A stretch of DNA of 31,065 bases from an uncultured Candidatus Saccharibacteria bacterium (GTDB lineage: Bacteria > Patescibacteriota > Saccharimonadia > Saccharimonadales > Saccharimonadaceae), in contig CAMIHP010000009.1 of the NCBI GenBank assembly GCA_946222005.1, positions 1 through 31,065 of the forward strand. Reading direction: 5' to 3'. A program made the position numbers and the translations under genes. The notes below the pieces were generated by a model. That model had not been told where the DNA came from. It made no database searches and saw only the letters and a program-made list of their open reading frames with translations. Positions within the stretch are counted from its first letter, which is position 1. Each line of letters opens with the position of its first letter. Shown one piece after another: positions 8,400-16,052 of this stretch.

Positions 8400-8486
8400 T
8401 GGTACCGCGGGCCGGACTTGAACCGGCACGTCCGAGTGGACATCAGATTTTGAGTCTGACGTGTCTACCAATTCCACCACCGCGGC
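8400..8486 (-). tRNA. tRNA-Leu (anticodon CAA)
   Basis: An 87-base class II tRNA. The 5' acceptor arm GCCGCGG pairs with CCGCGGT (one G-U pair), followed by discriminator A and an encoded CCA end (TGG at 8400-8402 on plus). The anticodon stem-loop is TCAGA-CTCAAAA-TCTGA with anticodon CAA, reading UUG. There is a long variable arm, and the T arm contains GGTTCAAGTCC. D-loop GGTAGAC sequences are present. Confidence 0.97.
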
Positions 8487-8526
8487 GTGAGTATGATCAT
8501 TGCAGCCCTACCCTGCAACTTTTGTC

Positions 8527-8535
8527 AGTATAGCA
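8527..8535 (-). promoter_or_regulatory. Promoter of tRNA-Leu
   Basis: Minus-strand TGC-TATACT, an extended -10 about 40 bases upstream of the tRNA 5' end. It is the same TGCTATAMT form seen at many coding genes here. Confidence 0.55.
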
Positions 8536-8798
8536 GATTGCGCTGTCCTTGGCTAGCCTCTCGTGCAGGGCTCTACGGAGATATACCTAAGCCGGTCGCT
8601 CTATTCATTCAACACGACCGCTCGCCCATCCTAAGCTACCGGATAACCAGCCATGAACGATCAAGAAAAAATATGGCAAAAAAGCCGAGCAACATCACAT
8701 AGCTGCGCAACAGGCGAAAGCACTGAGCGTGCGATGTATGTTTGATAAGTACAACACCATCGAACATCGCTTGCACGCAACCACGATATAACAGTGGC

Positions 8799-8905
8799 TA
8801 TAATCATAATTTTGTGGTAGAACAGCAGCCACAAAATATGGATTTAAGCATAAGCACAATATATGAAAAAGTAATGTTGACAAAAAATAAAGGACATGAT
8901 AATCT
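8799..8905 (+). promoter_or_regulatory. Two candidate promoters and a hairpin before the LPHTG gene
   Basis: A distal TATAAT lies at 8799-8804. Just after it, ATTTTGTGG (8809-8817) pairs with CCACAAAAT (8829-8837), an 11-base loop apart. A second, canonical promoter follows: TTGACA (8877-8882), 17-base spacer, TAATCT (8900-8905, within TGATAATCT). The leader of the proximal transcript is about 30 bases and contains GAGGAGG (8930-8936). The hairpin could be an operator or a leader structure for the distal transcript. Confidence 0.6.
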
Positions 8906-8943
8906 CAACACATAACGTCTAATAATGACGAGGAGGAAAACAA

Positions 8944-10179
8944 ATGAACAAACTAGCAAAATCGTTTGTTGCACTTGGCGTAGTCGCTGGCGCAGCAATC
9001 GGTGGCCTGTGGGTAGCGCAGCCAGCATCGGCAGCGATCTCAGCAGGTTGTAGCAACTTTAATGTTGTAGAGTGCGGCACAAAGGACGTGCAGACCCTGC
9101 GCAGCACTTACACAAAGCGTACAGAGATCCGTCAGCTGTACAGCCAGTTCGGTATTACCGAGCAGATGATCAACGGTGCCAACATGCAAGAAGGTACTGT
9201 TGATGCGAACGGCAACGTGACTGTTGGTGGTCGTGTTGTCGCTACTGGTGCCCGCACCCTGCAGGCCAAAGCTGGTACAAAGCAAAAGCAGCCAGAAGGT
9301 CAGCGCACCGCTGGTGGCCACACATACTACCAGTACCCAACGGGCGACAGCTTCATCTTGGGCAAGACAACCTTTAACATCTACGCATGGTTCGACAACA
9401 ACGGTAAGTTTATCGCTGGTGTTATCAAGGACTGTGGTAACCCTACCTGGGGCACCCCAACTCCCCCACCAGCTAAACCAAGCCTGACCTGCGACGCATT
9501 GCAAGCTACTCAGGTTTCGCGCAACGAATACCAGTTCACCGCCAAGGCAACTGCTAAGGAAGGTGCAAAGGTCGCTACGTACAAGTACGACTTTGGTGAC
9601 GGCAAAACTGCCACCGGCGGCGCAACCGTTCGCCACACTTACGCCAAGGAAGGCACATACACTGTTAAGATGACTGTGGTCGGCAGCGAAGGTGGTAGCA
9701 CCAACGTTGAGAAGACCAGCCAGGACTGCCAGGTTGTTATCAAGGTAACACCTCAGCCAAGCATCCAGGTGTGTGAGCTGAGCAGCAGCACCATCATCAC
9801 CATCAAAGAAAGCGAATTTGACGCTACGAAGCACTCAAAGAACGTCAAAGACTGCGACAAGATGAAGGTCTGTGAGCTGAAGACTGGTGCCATTGTCACC
9901 ATCAAGGAAAAAGAATTCGACGAGAAGAAGCACTCAAAGAACACTGCTGACTGCGACAAGGTCAAGGTCTGCCGCATCTCTGACAAGAAGATCGTCGAAG
10001 TTCGCCGCAACGAAGTAAGCAATGACTACACCACCGACATGTCGAAGTGTGAGCAAACTCCTCCTTCAGTAGTTGAGTTGCCACATACCGGCTTGGGCGG
10101 TACCCTCCTGCCGCTGGCTGGTATTGGTAGCCTCACTGCTGCAGGTGCCGCTTACTACGTAAGCCGCCACCGCAAATAA
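8944..10179 (+). CDS. LPHTG-anchored PKD-domain surface protein
   Basis: Secreted, wall-anchored protein of 411 residues. A signal peptide covers about 1-30 (hydrophobic VALGVVAGAAIGGLWVA, then QPASA). An unknown N-terminal domain lies at about 31-170 and ends in a Pro-rich linker (WGTPTPPPAKP). A PKD/Ig-like domain at about 178-265 shows the typical YDFGDG and HTYAKEGTYTVKMTV. Three related units of about 30-35 residues follow, each running from VCEL or VCRI to DCD or KCE, so each is bounded by Cys. The sorting signal LPHTG is at 379-383, then a hydrophobic helix and a basic tail (SRHRK). GAGGAGG before the ATG is the strongest ribosome site in the window and the promoter is canonical, suggesting high expression. 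It is the likely substrate of the nearby sortase and may act in attachment to a host cell. Confidence 0.93.
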   Translation: MNKLAKSFVALGVVAGAAIGGLWVAQPASAAISAGCSNFNVVECGTKDVQTLRSTYTKRTEIRQLYSQFGITEQMINGANMQEGTVDANGNVTVGGRVVATGARTLQAKAGTKQKQPEGQRTAGGHTYYQYPTGDSFILGKTTFNIYAWFDNNGKFIAGVIKDCGNPTWGTPTPPPAKPSLTCDALQATQVSRNEYQFTAKATAKEGAKVATYKYDFGDGKTATGGATVRHTYAKEGTYTVKMTVVGSEGGSTNVEKTSQDCQVVIKVTPQPSIQVCELSSSTIITIKESEFDATKHSKNVKDCDKMKVCELKTGAIVTIKEKEFDEKKHSKNTADCDKVKVCRISDKKIVEVRRNEVSNDYTTDMSKCEQTPPSVVELPHTGLGGTLLPLAGIGSLTAAGAAYYVSRHRK

Positions 10180-10200
10180 ATAACCGTTTGCGGATAACCC

Positions 10201-10236
10201 AAAAATCACCCGTTTTGCATGGACGGGTGATTTTTT
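10201..10236 (+). terminator. Strong terminator of the LPHTG protein gene
   Basis: ATCACCCGT (10205-10213) pairs with ACGGGTGAT (10223-10231), followed by T6 and preceded by A5. It starts 22 bases after the stop codon. Confidence 0.92.
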
Positions 10237-11487
10237 ATTGGTTTGGTTTTTGAGAGTAAATCATTGACCCAATATAAGCTGCGCGTCCTCTTTTCTTTTT
10301 GATTGGTCTCATTTGTGAGATTGTGGAGTGAGGGTTACTCTGATGAGACGTATTAAGCTTCTTTACCCTTCCTCTCGCCCGCTCTTTAAGGGGGCTAGCC
10401 GTGCATTGTGAGTGCAATCTGTCTGTTCTGGTGGTGCTCTATGTTAGTCAGTGGCGGTATATATTTTGCTAGAAGAATAGAGAAAGGCAGCGTAAATATG
10501 TATTTTACATCACGGGTTCTGGATGGTGGCACGAGTAGCTAGATCATTTACGCCCCTACTCGGTAGAGGCTTAATATAGGCCGTAGTTAGCTTCTGCGGG
10601 CATAGTTGCTAAGGATAACGGTATTCTCAATGGTCTCCTCAAGATATTCCATCTATACCCACCCGATTCTATCCCCAGATAGATGAGCGAGATTACTCAC
10701 CATGCGACATAGACTTTTAATTTTTAATACAGGCTGAGACGGTGGTTTCTGCTTGCTGAATAAGGTGGGGGCTGCGTAGCAACACACAAAACAAAGAGAG
10801 CAGTATGAGGATGCACTGAACACGCTCATTACTCATGTATCATGGTTGACGTAGCTCACAAACTAGGGCGAACAAATATACTACTCACCTGCTTTTTGCC
10901 ATATAGCGCAAGAGAAGATGGATGATTTGCCATTACCGATGAGCTAAATATTACCGCAAAACATGATATGAGTACTTGATTTCCGGTAGAAACGTGCTAT
11001 TTCCGTTCTATAAATAAGATATATAATACCGACATTCATGCAAATATAGCACACCATGCAATAAGAGAGTTTTGGTATAGCGCTTGGTGGTGTTTTATGC
11101 TTGTGCTACTTTTTTGTCCAGCAGAATAACAGAGGTCGTGGGCTCATGTGACGCAAACATTTGTTCATGATTTGTGCTTCGTATGATCTGAACACAAAAA
11201 ACGAACAACATAATAATGGCGCTGCACATCGCGTGCACATCTCTTTTCTCGCCCTCCCTCTACTGACTTGGTAGGATATAAAATCCCACCTTGAGATGGT
11301 CTCACCGGCATAATTATCGTACTTGAAAATACCTATTGTTTGTCGCTCAGACAAAAAGGCAGATCACAGAAATGCTGCTCGTGCTCTAGGACTAAAGCGA
11401 CTCTTATACTTCCCTTCACTAGCCGAAGAGATGAAGAAGAGAACTACAGATAGCCATAACAAAAAATTTGGAGTCGATACCTAAAAC
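10237..11487. other. 1.25-kb stretch without a convincing gene
   Basis: No frame gives a protein I can support. Two weak candidates overlap: a minus frame at 11106-11354 (TTG start, no ribosome site) and a plus frame at 11323-11484 (TTG start) whose translation looks protein-like (PIVCRSDKKADHRNAARALG, then LKRLLYFPSLAEEMKK). The plus frame just upstream, in another phase, reads DGLTGIIIVLENT, so a frameshifted gene remnant is possible. I see no tRNA, RNase P or tmRNA signature. The stretch is unusually long for this compact sequence. Confidence 0.4.
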
Positions 11488-12285
11488 CTATTCCTTCCCA
11501 TCTAGCAAGCTAGCCGTTGCTGCTTGGAGGGACGTCGCTGGGTTCCACATGGTATAGGCTGCGATGCGCGTTGGCACAGTGCCCTGCCAGAGCGCCATTG
11601 GCTGCGACCACGGTGTTGACGTGACGGTGCCGTGCTGAGCGATGAGGATGGTGTCGGCGTGGAAGGTGACGAGGGTAAGTGGATAGGTGATGGTAAACTT
11701 GTGCAGCGCCTCGACTAGCTGGAGGAGCGGCATCCGGAAGGTGAGGATCTTGGGGTAGTACAGGGCGCGGAGGAACTTTTGGACTTGTGAGAATGATGCA
11801 ATGATAAGGATGTTTGACTGACTGGCAAGTTGTGGGGCGCTTGGCATAAGCAAGTCGACCGCGTCGCGGCTGATGATGAGTGGTGTGGTGGTGTGGCTCA
11901 CGAGCTTTTCATAGACAATGGCAGTCTGGCTGTTGCGGCCTGCATCGCCAATGAGGAGGAGTGCGTCGGCCCAGCCAGTGAGGGCTTGCAGCTCTGGCCA
12001 GGCTTCGCTGCCTAGGCTGCCGCTGCTGTTGCTTGCGGCAAAAATCGTATCCGTCACGCTGGCGGGAATAGTGCCACGCAGGGCATCTGGCAGCACGACG
12101 CGTGCCTGCCCTACTCCTGTAGTGAGCGCAGTGGTATAACTGTGCTCGATAGTACGAAAGCTTAGCCGGTTGCCACCAATAATACCTAGCTTGCCTGCTT
12201 GCGCCCGCTGCTGGGGCTTATTCCAGGTGATGTCTGGGTAGAGCGGTTTGGCTGGCGTTTGCTGCTGCCAGTAGGGGATGTTCAT
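11488..12285 (-). CDS. NnrD-like (NAD(P)HX dehydratase family) protein, divergent
   Basis: A 265-residue protein with features of the ribokinase-like C-terminal YjeF/NnrD family, which repairs hydrated NAD(P)H using ADP or ATP. Supporting stretches are GKLGIIGGNRLSFRTIEHSYTT, where families normally show GxxGGS..Y.GA, then GVGQARVVLPDAL, then WADALLLIGDAGRNSQT and TPLIISRDAVDLL, matching the substrate-side KPlViDADAL region. The usual GSGDvLaG nucleotide/catalytic motif near the C-terminus is not recognisable; the equivalent region reads HGTVTSTPWSQPMALWQGT. It may therefore be inactive or have a different role. ATG 12285 is chosen; a TTG 33 bases upstream is an alternative. A TATAAT about 62 bases upstream (12348-12353, minus) may be its promoter. 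It follows the candidate RNA gene on the same strand. Confidence 0.6.
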   Translation of the reverse strand: MNIPYWQQQTPAKPLYPDITWNKPQQRAQAGKLGIIGGNRLSFRTIEHSYTTALTTGVGQARVVLPDALRGTIPASVTDTIFAASNSSGSLGSEAWPELQALTGWADALLLIGDAGRNSQTAIVYEKLVSHTTTPLIISRDAVDLLMPSAPQLASQSNILIIASFSQVQKFLRALYYPKILTFRMPLLQLVEALHKFTITYPLTLVTFHADTILIAQHGTVTSTPWSQPMALWQGTVPTRIAAYTMWNPATSLQAATASLLDGKE

Positions 12286-12479
12286 GCGTAGTCGCCTCGC
12301 TCTGATGGGTGGAGACAATACAGGGAGAAAATATTCAGCATAGAGCTATTATACCGCGAAGGAGGTGGTGCTTGCTATGCATTGCTGCTGAAGTGGTATC
12401 TTGCTTGCTATTAGTGCACCGCGATCTTTAATATACAATGTCGAGGTACTGGCGCGACCTGGGAGTGGGTAAAAACGCG

Positions 12480-12547
12480 AAAAAGAAAAAGCCCAACCTA
12501 GGAGCTCTATATACTCTAATAAGAGTAGTGCTGACGACTAGGTTGGG
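12480..12547 (-). terminator. Hairpin and T-run ending the candidate small RNA
   Basis: On the minus strand CCCAACCTAG and CTAGGTTGGG (12538-12547 with 12492-12501) close a long arm with an inner hairpin ACTCT-aata-AGAGT (12513-12526). It is followed directly by CTTTTTCTTTTT. The orientation of the T-run fixes the transcript on the minus strand. Confidence 0.75.
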
Positions 12548-12686
12548 TATAGATAGGAGGTAGGAGGTTAGAGCGCAGAGGGTGCGCAAACGTGTGCTTG
12601 CGCACCCTCTGCTGGTTGTTATCCGTCGAGCATGGAGAATCGCCTCCCCTCTCTTCTAGGCTCACCCCTCGTCGGATTGCGAGAAG
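12480..12686 (-). ncRNA. Candidate structured small RNA of about 205 bases, unidentified
   Basis: This stretch has a canonical promoter just upstream on the minus strand (12693-12721) and a hairpin plus T-run at its end (12480-12547). In the middle is a very stable perfect hairpin: GCAGAGGGTGCGCAA (12575-12589) with TTGCGCACCCTCTGC (12598-12612), 15 bp and an 8-base loop. No open frame beyond a 4-residue ATG-CTC-GAC-GGA-TAA is present. I see no 4.5S/SRP GGAAGG apical loop, no RNase P core sequence and no tmRNA-type tRNA end. It could be a regulatory RNA or a divergent housekeeping RNA. Confidence 0.7.
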
Positions 12687-12692
12687 CTAATA

Positions 12693-12721
12693 TATATATC
12701 AATATATGAGGGGTGTGTCAA
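12693..12721 (-). promoter_or_regulatory. Canonical promoter of the candidate small RNA
   Basis: Minus-strand TTGACA (12721-12716), exact 17-base spacer, TATATA (12698-12693). It is one of only a few perfect -35 boxes in the window. It lies 30 bases beyond the stop of the exonuclease gene, so the RNA is not just that gene's 3' end. Confidence 0.75.
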
Positions 12722-12750
12722 GGTTCGCGTGCTTATCGCGCCCCCTAGTC

Positions 12751-13575
12751 TTACACTATTGGCTCATCCAGCGTAATACTAACCGGGCAGTGGTCGCTGC
12801 CCATTTGGCTGGCGTGGATGCGGGCGCTGGTGATGTGCGGGGCGATTGCCGCCGAGGCTAGCCAGTAGTCGATCCGCCAGCCCACGTTGCGGGCACGGGC
12901 GTTGGCCCAGTGTGTCCACCAGGTGTAGGCATCGGTTTGGCCGGGGTGAGCGGCGCGGAAGGTATCCACAAAGCCAGCGTCTAGGTAGTGCTGGAAGCCA
13001 GCCCGTTCTTCGTCTGTAAAGCCATGCTTGCCCCGGTTAGCGCGTGGGTTGGCAAGGTCGATTGGCTCGTGGGCGACGTTCATATCCCCGCAGTAGAGCA
13101 CGGGCTTAGCTGGGCCGTAGTGGCCGGTCTCCAGCCCCTGTAGGTACGCCAGCATGCAGGGGTCCCAGGCCTGGGCGCGCAGGGCCAGTCGGCTTAAGTC
13201 GCCCTTACTATTGGGCGTGTAGCACGTTACCAGCCAAAAGCTGGCAAACTCCGCTGTGATGACACGGCCTTCATCGTTTGGGCTGCCGTAGCTATCGGCC
13301 GCGAGCTGGAACCGCTCTACCAGCTCGGCCGGCAGGCCATCGCGCCACTGTAGCGGCGCAGTTTTGCTAAAAACTGCCGTGCCGCTATAGCCCTTCTTGG
13401 CCGCGCTATAAAAGTGCTCGTGGTAGCCCGGCAGGTCAAGTTCTACCTGCTGGCGCTGCGCTTTCGTCTCTTGCAGGCACAGGATATCGGGGTTGTGCGC
13501 CGCCATAAAGCGGGCAAACTCGCCCTTGTTTATCACCGCACGAATACCGTTGACGTTCCAGGAGTAGAGATTCAT
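12751..13575 (-). CDS. xth: Exodeoxyribonuclease III (AP endonuclease family)
   Basis: Cuts DNA 5' to abasic sites and removes 3' blocking groups in base-excision repair. The 274-residue length is normal for the ExoIII/APE1 family. Visible active-site motifs are WNVNGIRA (Asn at 7), LCLQETKAQ (metal-binding Glu at 36), CYTPNS, CGDMNVAHEPID (Asp and Asn), WRIDYWLAS and the terminal GSDHCPV with the catalytic Asp-His pair at about 261-262. All key residues are present. The start ATG at 13575 lies 6 bases after an extended -10, so the mRNA is probably leaderless. The gene is monocistronic or ends before the small-RNA promoter. Confidence 0.95.
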   Translation of the reverse strand: MNLYSWNVNGIRAVINKGEFARFMAAHNPDILCLQETKAQRQQVELDLPGYHEHFYSAAKKGYSGTAVFSKTAPLQWRDGLPAELVERFQLAADSYGSPNDEGRVITAEFASFWLVTCYTPNSKGDLSRLALRAQAWDPCMLAYLQGLETGHYGPAKPVLYCGDMNVAHEPIDLANPRANRGKHGFTDEERAGFQHYLDAGFVDTFRAAHPGQTDAYTWWTHWANARARNVGWRIDYWLASAAIAPHITSARIHASQMGSDHCPVSITLDEPIV

Positions 13576-13581
13576 AAGGAT

Positions 13582-13590
13582 AGTATAGCA
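13582..13590 (-). promoter_or_regulatory. Extended -10 promoter of xth, leaderless
   Basis: Minus-strand TGC-TATACT, 6 bases, ATG. No Shine-Dalgarno site is possible in the gap. Confidence 0.7.
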
Positions 13591-13654
13591 TAACGGTTTT
13601 TCCTGAGAGATAGAACTGTACGTAAAAGCCTACTGTCGTATGTATTTATATAAT

Positions 13655-13687
13655 TACTATGGAATATAGCAATACCTATACATAGTA
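13655..13687. repeat. Bulged 12-bp hairpin between xth and the hydrolase gene
   Basis: TACTATG-gaa-TATAG pairs with CTATA-CATAGTA across the loop CAATAC (13655-13687). It lies in the roughly 200-base divergent region and has no T-run, so it is more likely a binding site or leader structure than a terminator. Confidence 0.4.
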
Positions 13688-13779
13688 TGTCTAACTCTGT
13701 AAGTAGCTTGAGTAAGAATAATCTTAAGATAACCAAGATGTTATAAAATATCCTTGACAAATCTAAAGAGAGAGTTATT

Positions 13780-14907
13780 ATGAGTTTATCTAAAAGATGT
13801 TGCTTATTATGTGGGAGAAAAAATAGCATGAGACAAGAAAGAGTTGATTACGGGTTTGATAATGGATTGGTAATGACACAAAGGCAGCTAGATGCTGATA
13901 ATCCATATTTATCGCACGATACAAAGATAGAAATCCAGCAGACAGAACTATATGCTATCCCAAAGGGTGGTAACGATGAGAAACGAGATGCTGAAGTGGC
14001 TGAGGCAATGACTAATCCAGTGAGTATCCGTGTAGGTGGTATTGCAGTTGAAGCTGCTTTGGTCGGCAATAAGCAAGCTGAAGTAGTACGAGGTGTTGCT
14101 TATGGCTGGGGTGGAAATTTACGACACCCTGTTGCAATTTATGAGGGACAAACACTTGCTGCTAATGCTCCTGACGAGCTGTTTGTTATAATAAACCCAC
14201 CGGGAAGTGGACGCTCTGATATGTTACCAGCTGCCGTTCGCAAAGAGGTTCGGCGCGGTAATTTTGCTGGTTATGGTGAACAAATTGCGCAGACAATTGA
14301 TGTTGTGGCAGAAGGTCGTGATATACAGCTTTATGGACACTCATTTGGTGGGCGGACGATGACAGCCGCTGTACCTTACTTTGATTCTCATATTAATAGT
14401 CTTACTATAAATGACCCAGTAAGCGGAGAATCGTACGGAAAAACACGTATTACAAGACTTATGCGACTAGTGACAGGTTTTGGCATAACTGAAAATAGCC
14501 GCCTTAAGAAATATATTCAAGCTGAGTTCGACCCTTACGAATCTGAGCTACAGAAGAACCCAATGAAGAGCGCATTGCGAGACACTGCCCAGGGTACAAG
14601 AGGTGGATGGCGAGAGCAATTCCTGACTGACCCGATTGGTTTAGCGGAGCCTGGCTTTGCAGATGATCTTGCTGAAGCATTGCCGTGCATTCGGGAGAAG
14701 CTTCGTGTTGTATCACCAAGTGAGAGTGCAATGAATCGACATGAGGCGGTTAGCGATATAATGGCATATGCGCTTGCTCATGCAAAAGGAGTGCCACCCG
14801 TTGTAGAGCAATTGATAGTTCATAATCATAGCCACTCGTTTCTTACTATCCCACAGGCGCTTGTTGCTGTCTATGATGAGAATTTTGGTGTACAAAAACA
14901 TTCGTAA
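13780..14907 (+). CDS. Alpha/beta hydrolase fold protein
   Basis: The 375-residue protein shows the alpha/beta hydrolase pattern: an oxyanion-side strand and loop at about 130-140 (LFVIINPPGSGRSD), then the nucleophile elbow IQLYGHSFGGRTM with Ser at about 188. A His-rich stretch near the C-terminus (LIVHNHSHSF, about 346-355) could supply the catalytic His. The substrate is unknown; an esterase or acyl-lipid role would suit the two glycosyltransferases downstream, but that is inference. The first 16 residues contain KRCCLLCGRKN; a second ATG at 13828 is a possible alternative start. Codon use is clearly more AT-rich than in the ATP synthase genes. Confidence 0.75.
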   Translation: MSLSKRCCLLCGRKNSMRQERVDYGFDNGLVMTQRQLDADNPYLSHDTKIEIQQTELYAIPKGGNDEKRDAEVAEAMTNPVSIRVGGIAVEAALVGNKQAEVVRGVAYGWGGNLRHPVAIYEGQTLAANAPDELFVIINPPGSGRSDMLPAAVRKEVRRGNFAGYGEQIAQTIDVVAEGRDIQLYGHSFGGRTMTAAVPYFDSHINSLTINDPVSGESYGKTRITRLMRLVTGFGITENSRLKKYIQAEFDPYESELQKNPMKSALRDTAQGTRGGWREQFLTDPIGLAEPGFADDLAEALPCIREKLRVVSPSESAMNRHEAVSDIMAYALAHAKGVPPVVEQLIVHNHSHSFLTIPQALVAVYDENFGVQKHS

Positions 14908-14961
14908 TTAAGTAAGCTAATACAACACAAGACCAAAGTAGCGGATGCACTAAATATACTG

Positions 14962-14967
14962 TATAAT
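14962..14967 (+). promoter_or_regulatory. -10 box of the first glycosyltransferase, leaderless
   Basis: TATAAT, 8 bases, ATG at 14976. The box sits where an upstream in-frame start would begin, which argues for the downstream ATG. Confidence 0.65.
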
Positions 14968-14975
14968 TGCTTCGT

Positions 14976-15995
14976 ATGAGAAACAGTAAAATAATCGTCA
15001 CCATGGTCTCTGAAAGCGAGTTTACTGTGCAAGGACATGGTGTACACACTGCATATAAAGAGAACTTTGATTGCCTTGCAAAACGCGATGATGTCGATAT
15101 CCAAGCTAATATTATGCGTACGTCCGACATAGTCCATATACAGACAATTGGCTTTTATTCTCTGAGGTATATGTTGAGTAAAAAGAGTCGCAAGAAAGTA
15201 GTGTCGGCCCACGTCTTGCCGGATTCATTTGTTGGGTCATTTATACTGACGCGATATTGGCTGTGGATAGCACGGTTATATTTGCGGTGGTTTTATAATC
15301 GAGCAGATCTTGTATTGGCTGTATCTGATGAAACAAAGCAAGGGTTGATAAATCTTGGCGTTAAGAAGCCGATCGAGGTTGTGTATAATACGATTGACAC
15401 AACGAAATATATTCAAGCTGGCGGTCGTGATGAGATACGTCGTTCGCTAGGTATAAGTAACGATACTTTTGTTGTTATTGGCGCGGGACAAACGCAACCA
15501 CGCAAAAGAATTGATACATTCATAGAAGTTGCTAAGCGCACTCCTAATATTGCCTATATTTGGGTGGGGAGCATGCCATTTAAGCACCTTGCTGCAGAGC
15601 ATAACCATATAACGCATATGATTGAAAGTGCCCCACAGAACGTTCATTTTGTTGGACAGATCGATTTTAAGGATATGCCTAAATATTATGCTGCAAGTGA
15701 TGTTTTTATGCTGCCATCTGAACAAGAGACATTTGGTTTAGTTATTGTTGAAGCGGCTGCTGCAGGTTTGCCAATTGTGTTACGGAATATTCCAGATTAT
15801 GATGGTACATTTCGTGCAGATGCACTTATGGCGGCAGACGATGAATCATTTGCTCGGGCCATAGAACGCCTTATGCAGGATAAACATTTCTACGATCAAG
15901 CAAAGCAACGTGCTCAGCATATTGCGCGGCGCTTTGATAGTGCTGCCGGAGCAGAACAATTAGTAACACTGTATAGGAAGGTTCTGTCGCACTAA
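14976..15995 (+). CDS. GT4 glycosyltransferase, probably glycolipid-forming
   Basis: A GT-B fold glycosyltransferase of the GT4 family with 339 residues, normal or slightly short. The N-terminal half has SEFTVQGHGVHTAYKENF, matching the acceptor-side region of family members related to diacylglycerol glucosyltransferases, and SAHVLPDSFVGS. The linker strand is ADLVLAVSDETKQGL followed by VVYNTIDTTKY. The nucleotide-sugar half contains GAGQTQPRKRIDTFIEVAKR, IAYIWVGSMP, and the EX7E motif in PSEQETFGLVIVEAAAAGLPIV. It likely transfers glucose or another sugar from a nucleotide sugar to a lipid on the inner membrane face. It is followed 57 bases later by a second GT4 gene, suggesting a two-step pathway. 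Confidence 0.88.
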   Translation: MRNSKIIVTMVSESEFTVQGHGVHTAYKENFDCLAKRDDVDIQANIMRTSDIVHIQTIGFYSLRYMLSKKSRKKVVSAHVLPDSFVGSFILTRYWLWIARLYLRWFYNRADLVLAVSDETKQGLINLGVKKPIEVVYNTIDTTKYIQAGGRDEIRRSLGISNDTFVVIGAGQTQPRKRIDTFIEVAKRTPNIAYIWVGSMPFKHLAAEHNHITHMIESAPQNVHFVGQIDFKDMPKYYAASDVFMLPSEQETFGLVIVEAAAAGLPIVLRNIPDYDGTFRADALMAADDESFARAIERLMQDKHFYDQAKQRAQHIARRFDSAAGAEQLVTLYRKVLSH

Positions 15996-16052
15996 GGATC
16001 GTTTTTGTTGTTTCCTGCTCTGTTACATGCTAAAATATAGGTTAGTTAATTT

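Noticed and set aside
11106..11354. 82-residue minus-strand frame with TTG start
   Set aside because: Overlaps the plus-strand candidate, lacks a ribosome site and promoter, and resembles no family.
12663..12715. CACCCCTC/GAGGGGTG inverted repeat near the small RNA
   Set aside because: The right arm lies in the promoter spacer, upstream of the predicted start, so it cannot be part of the RNA; 37-base loop makes it weak.
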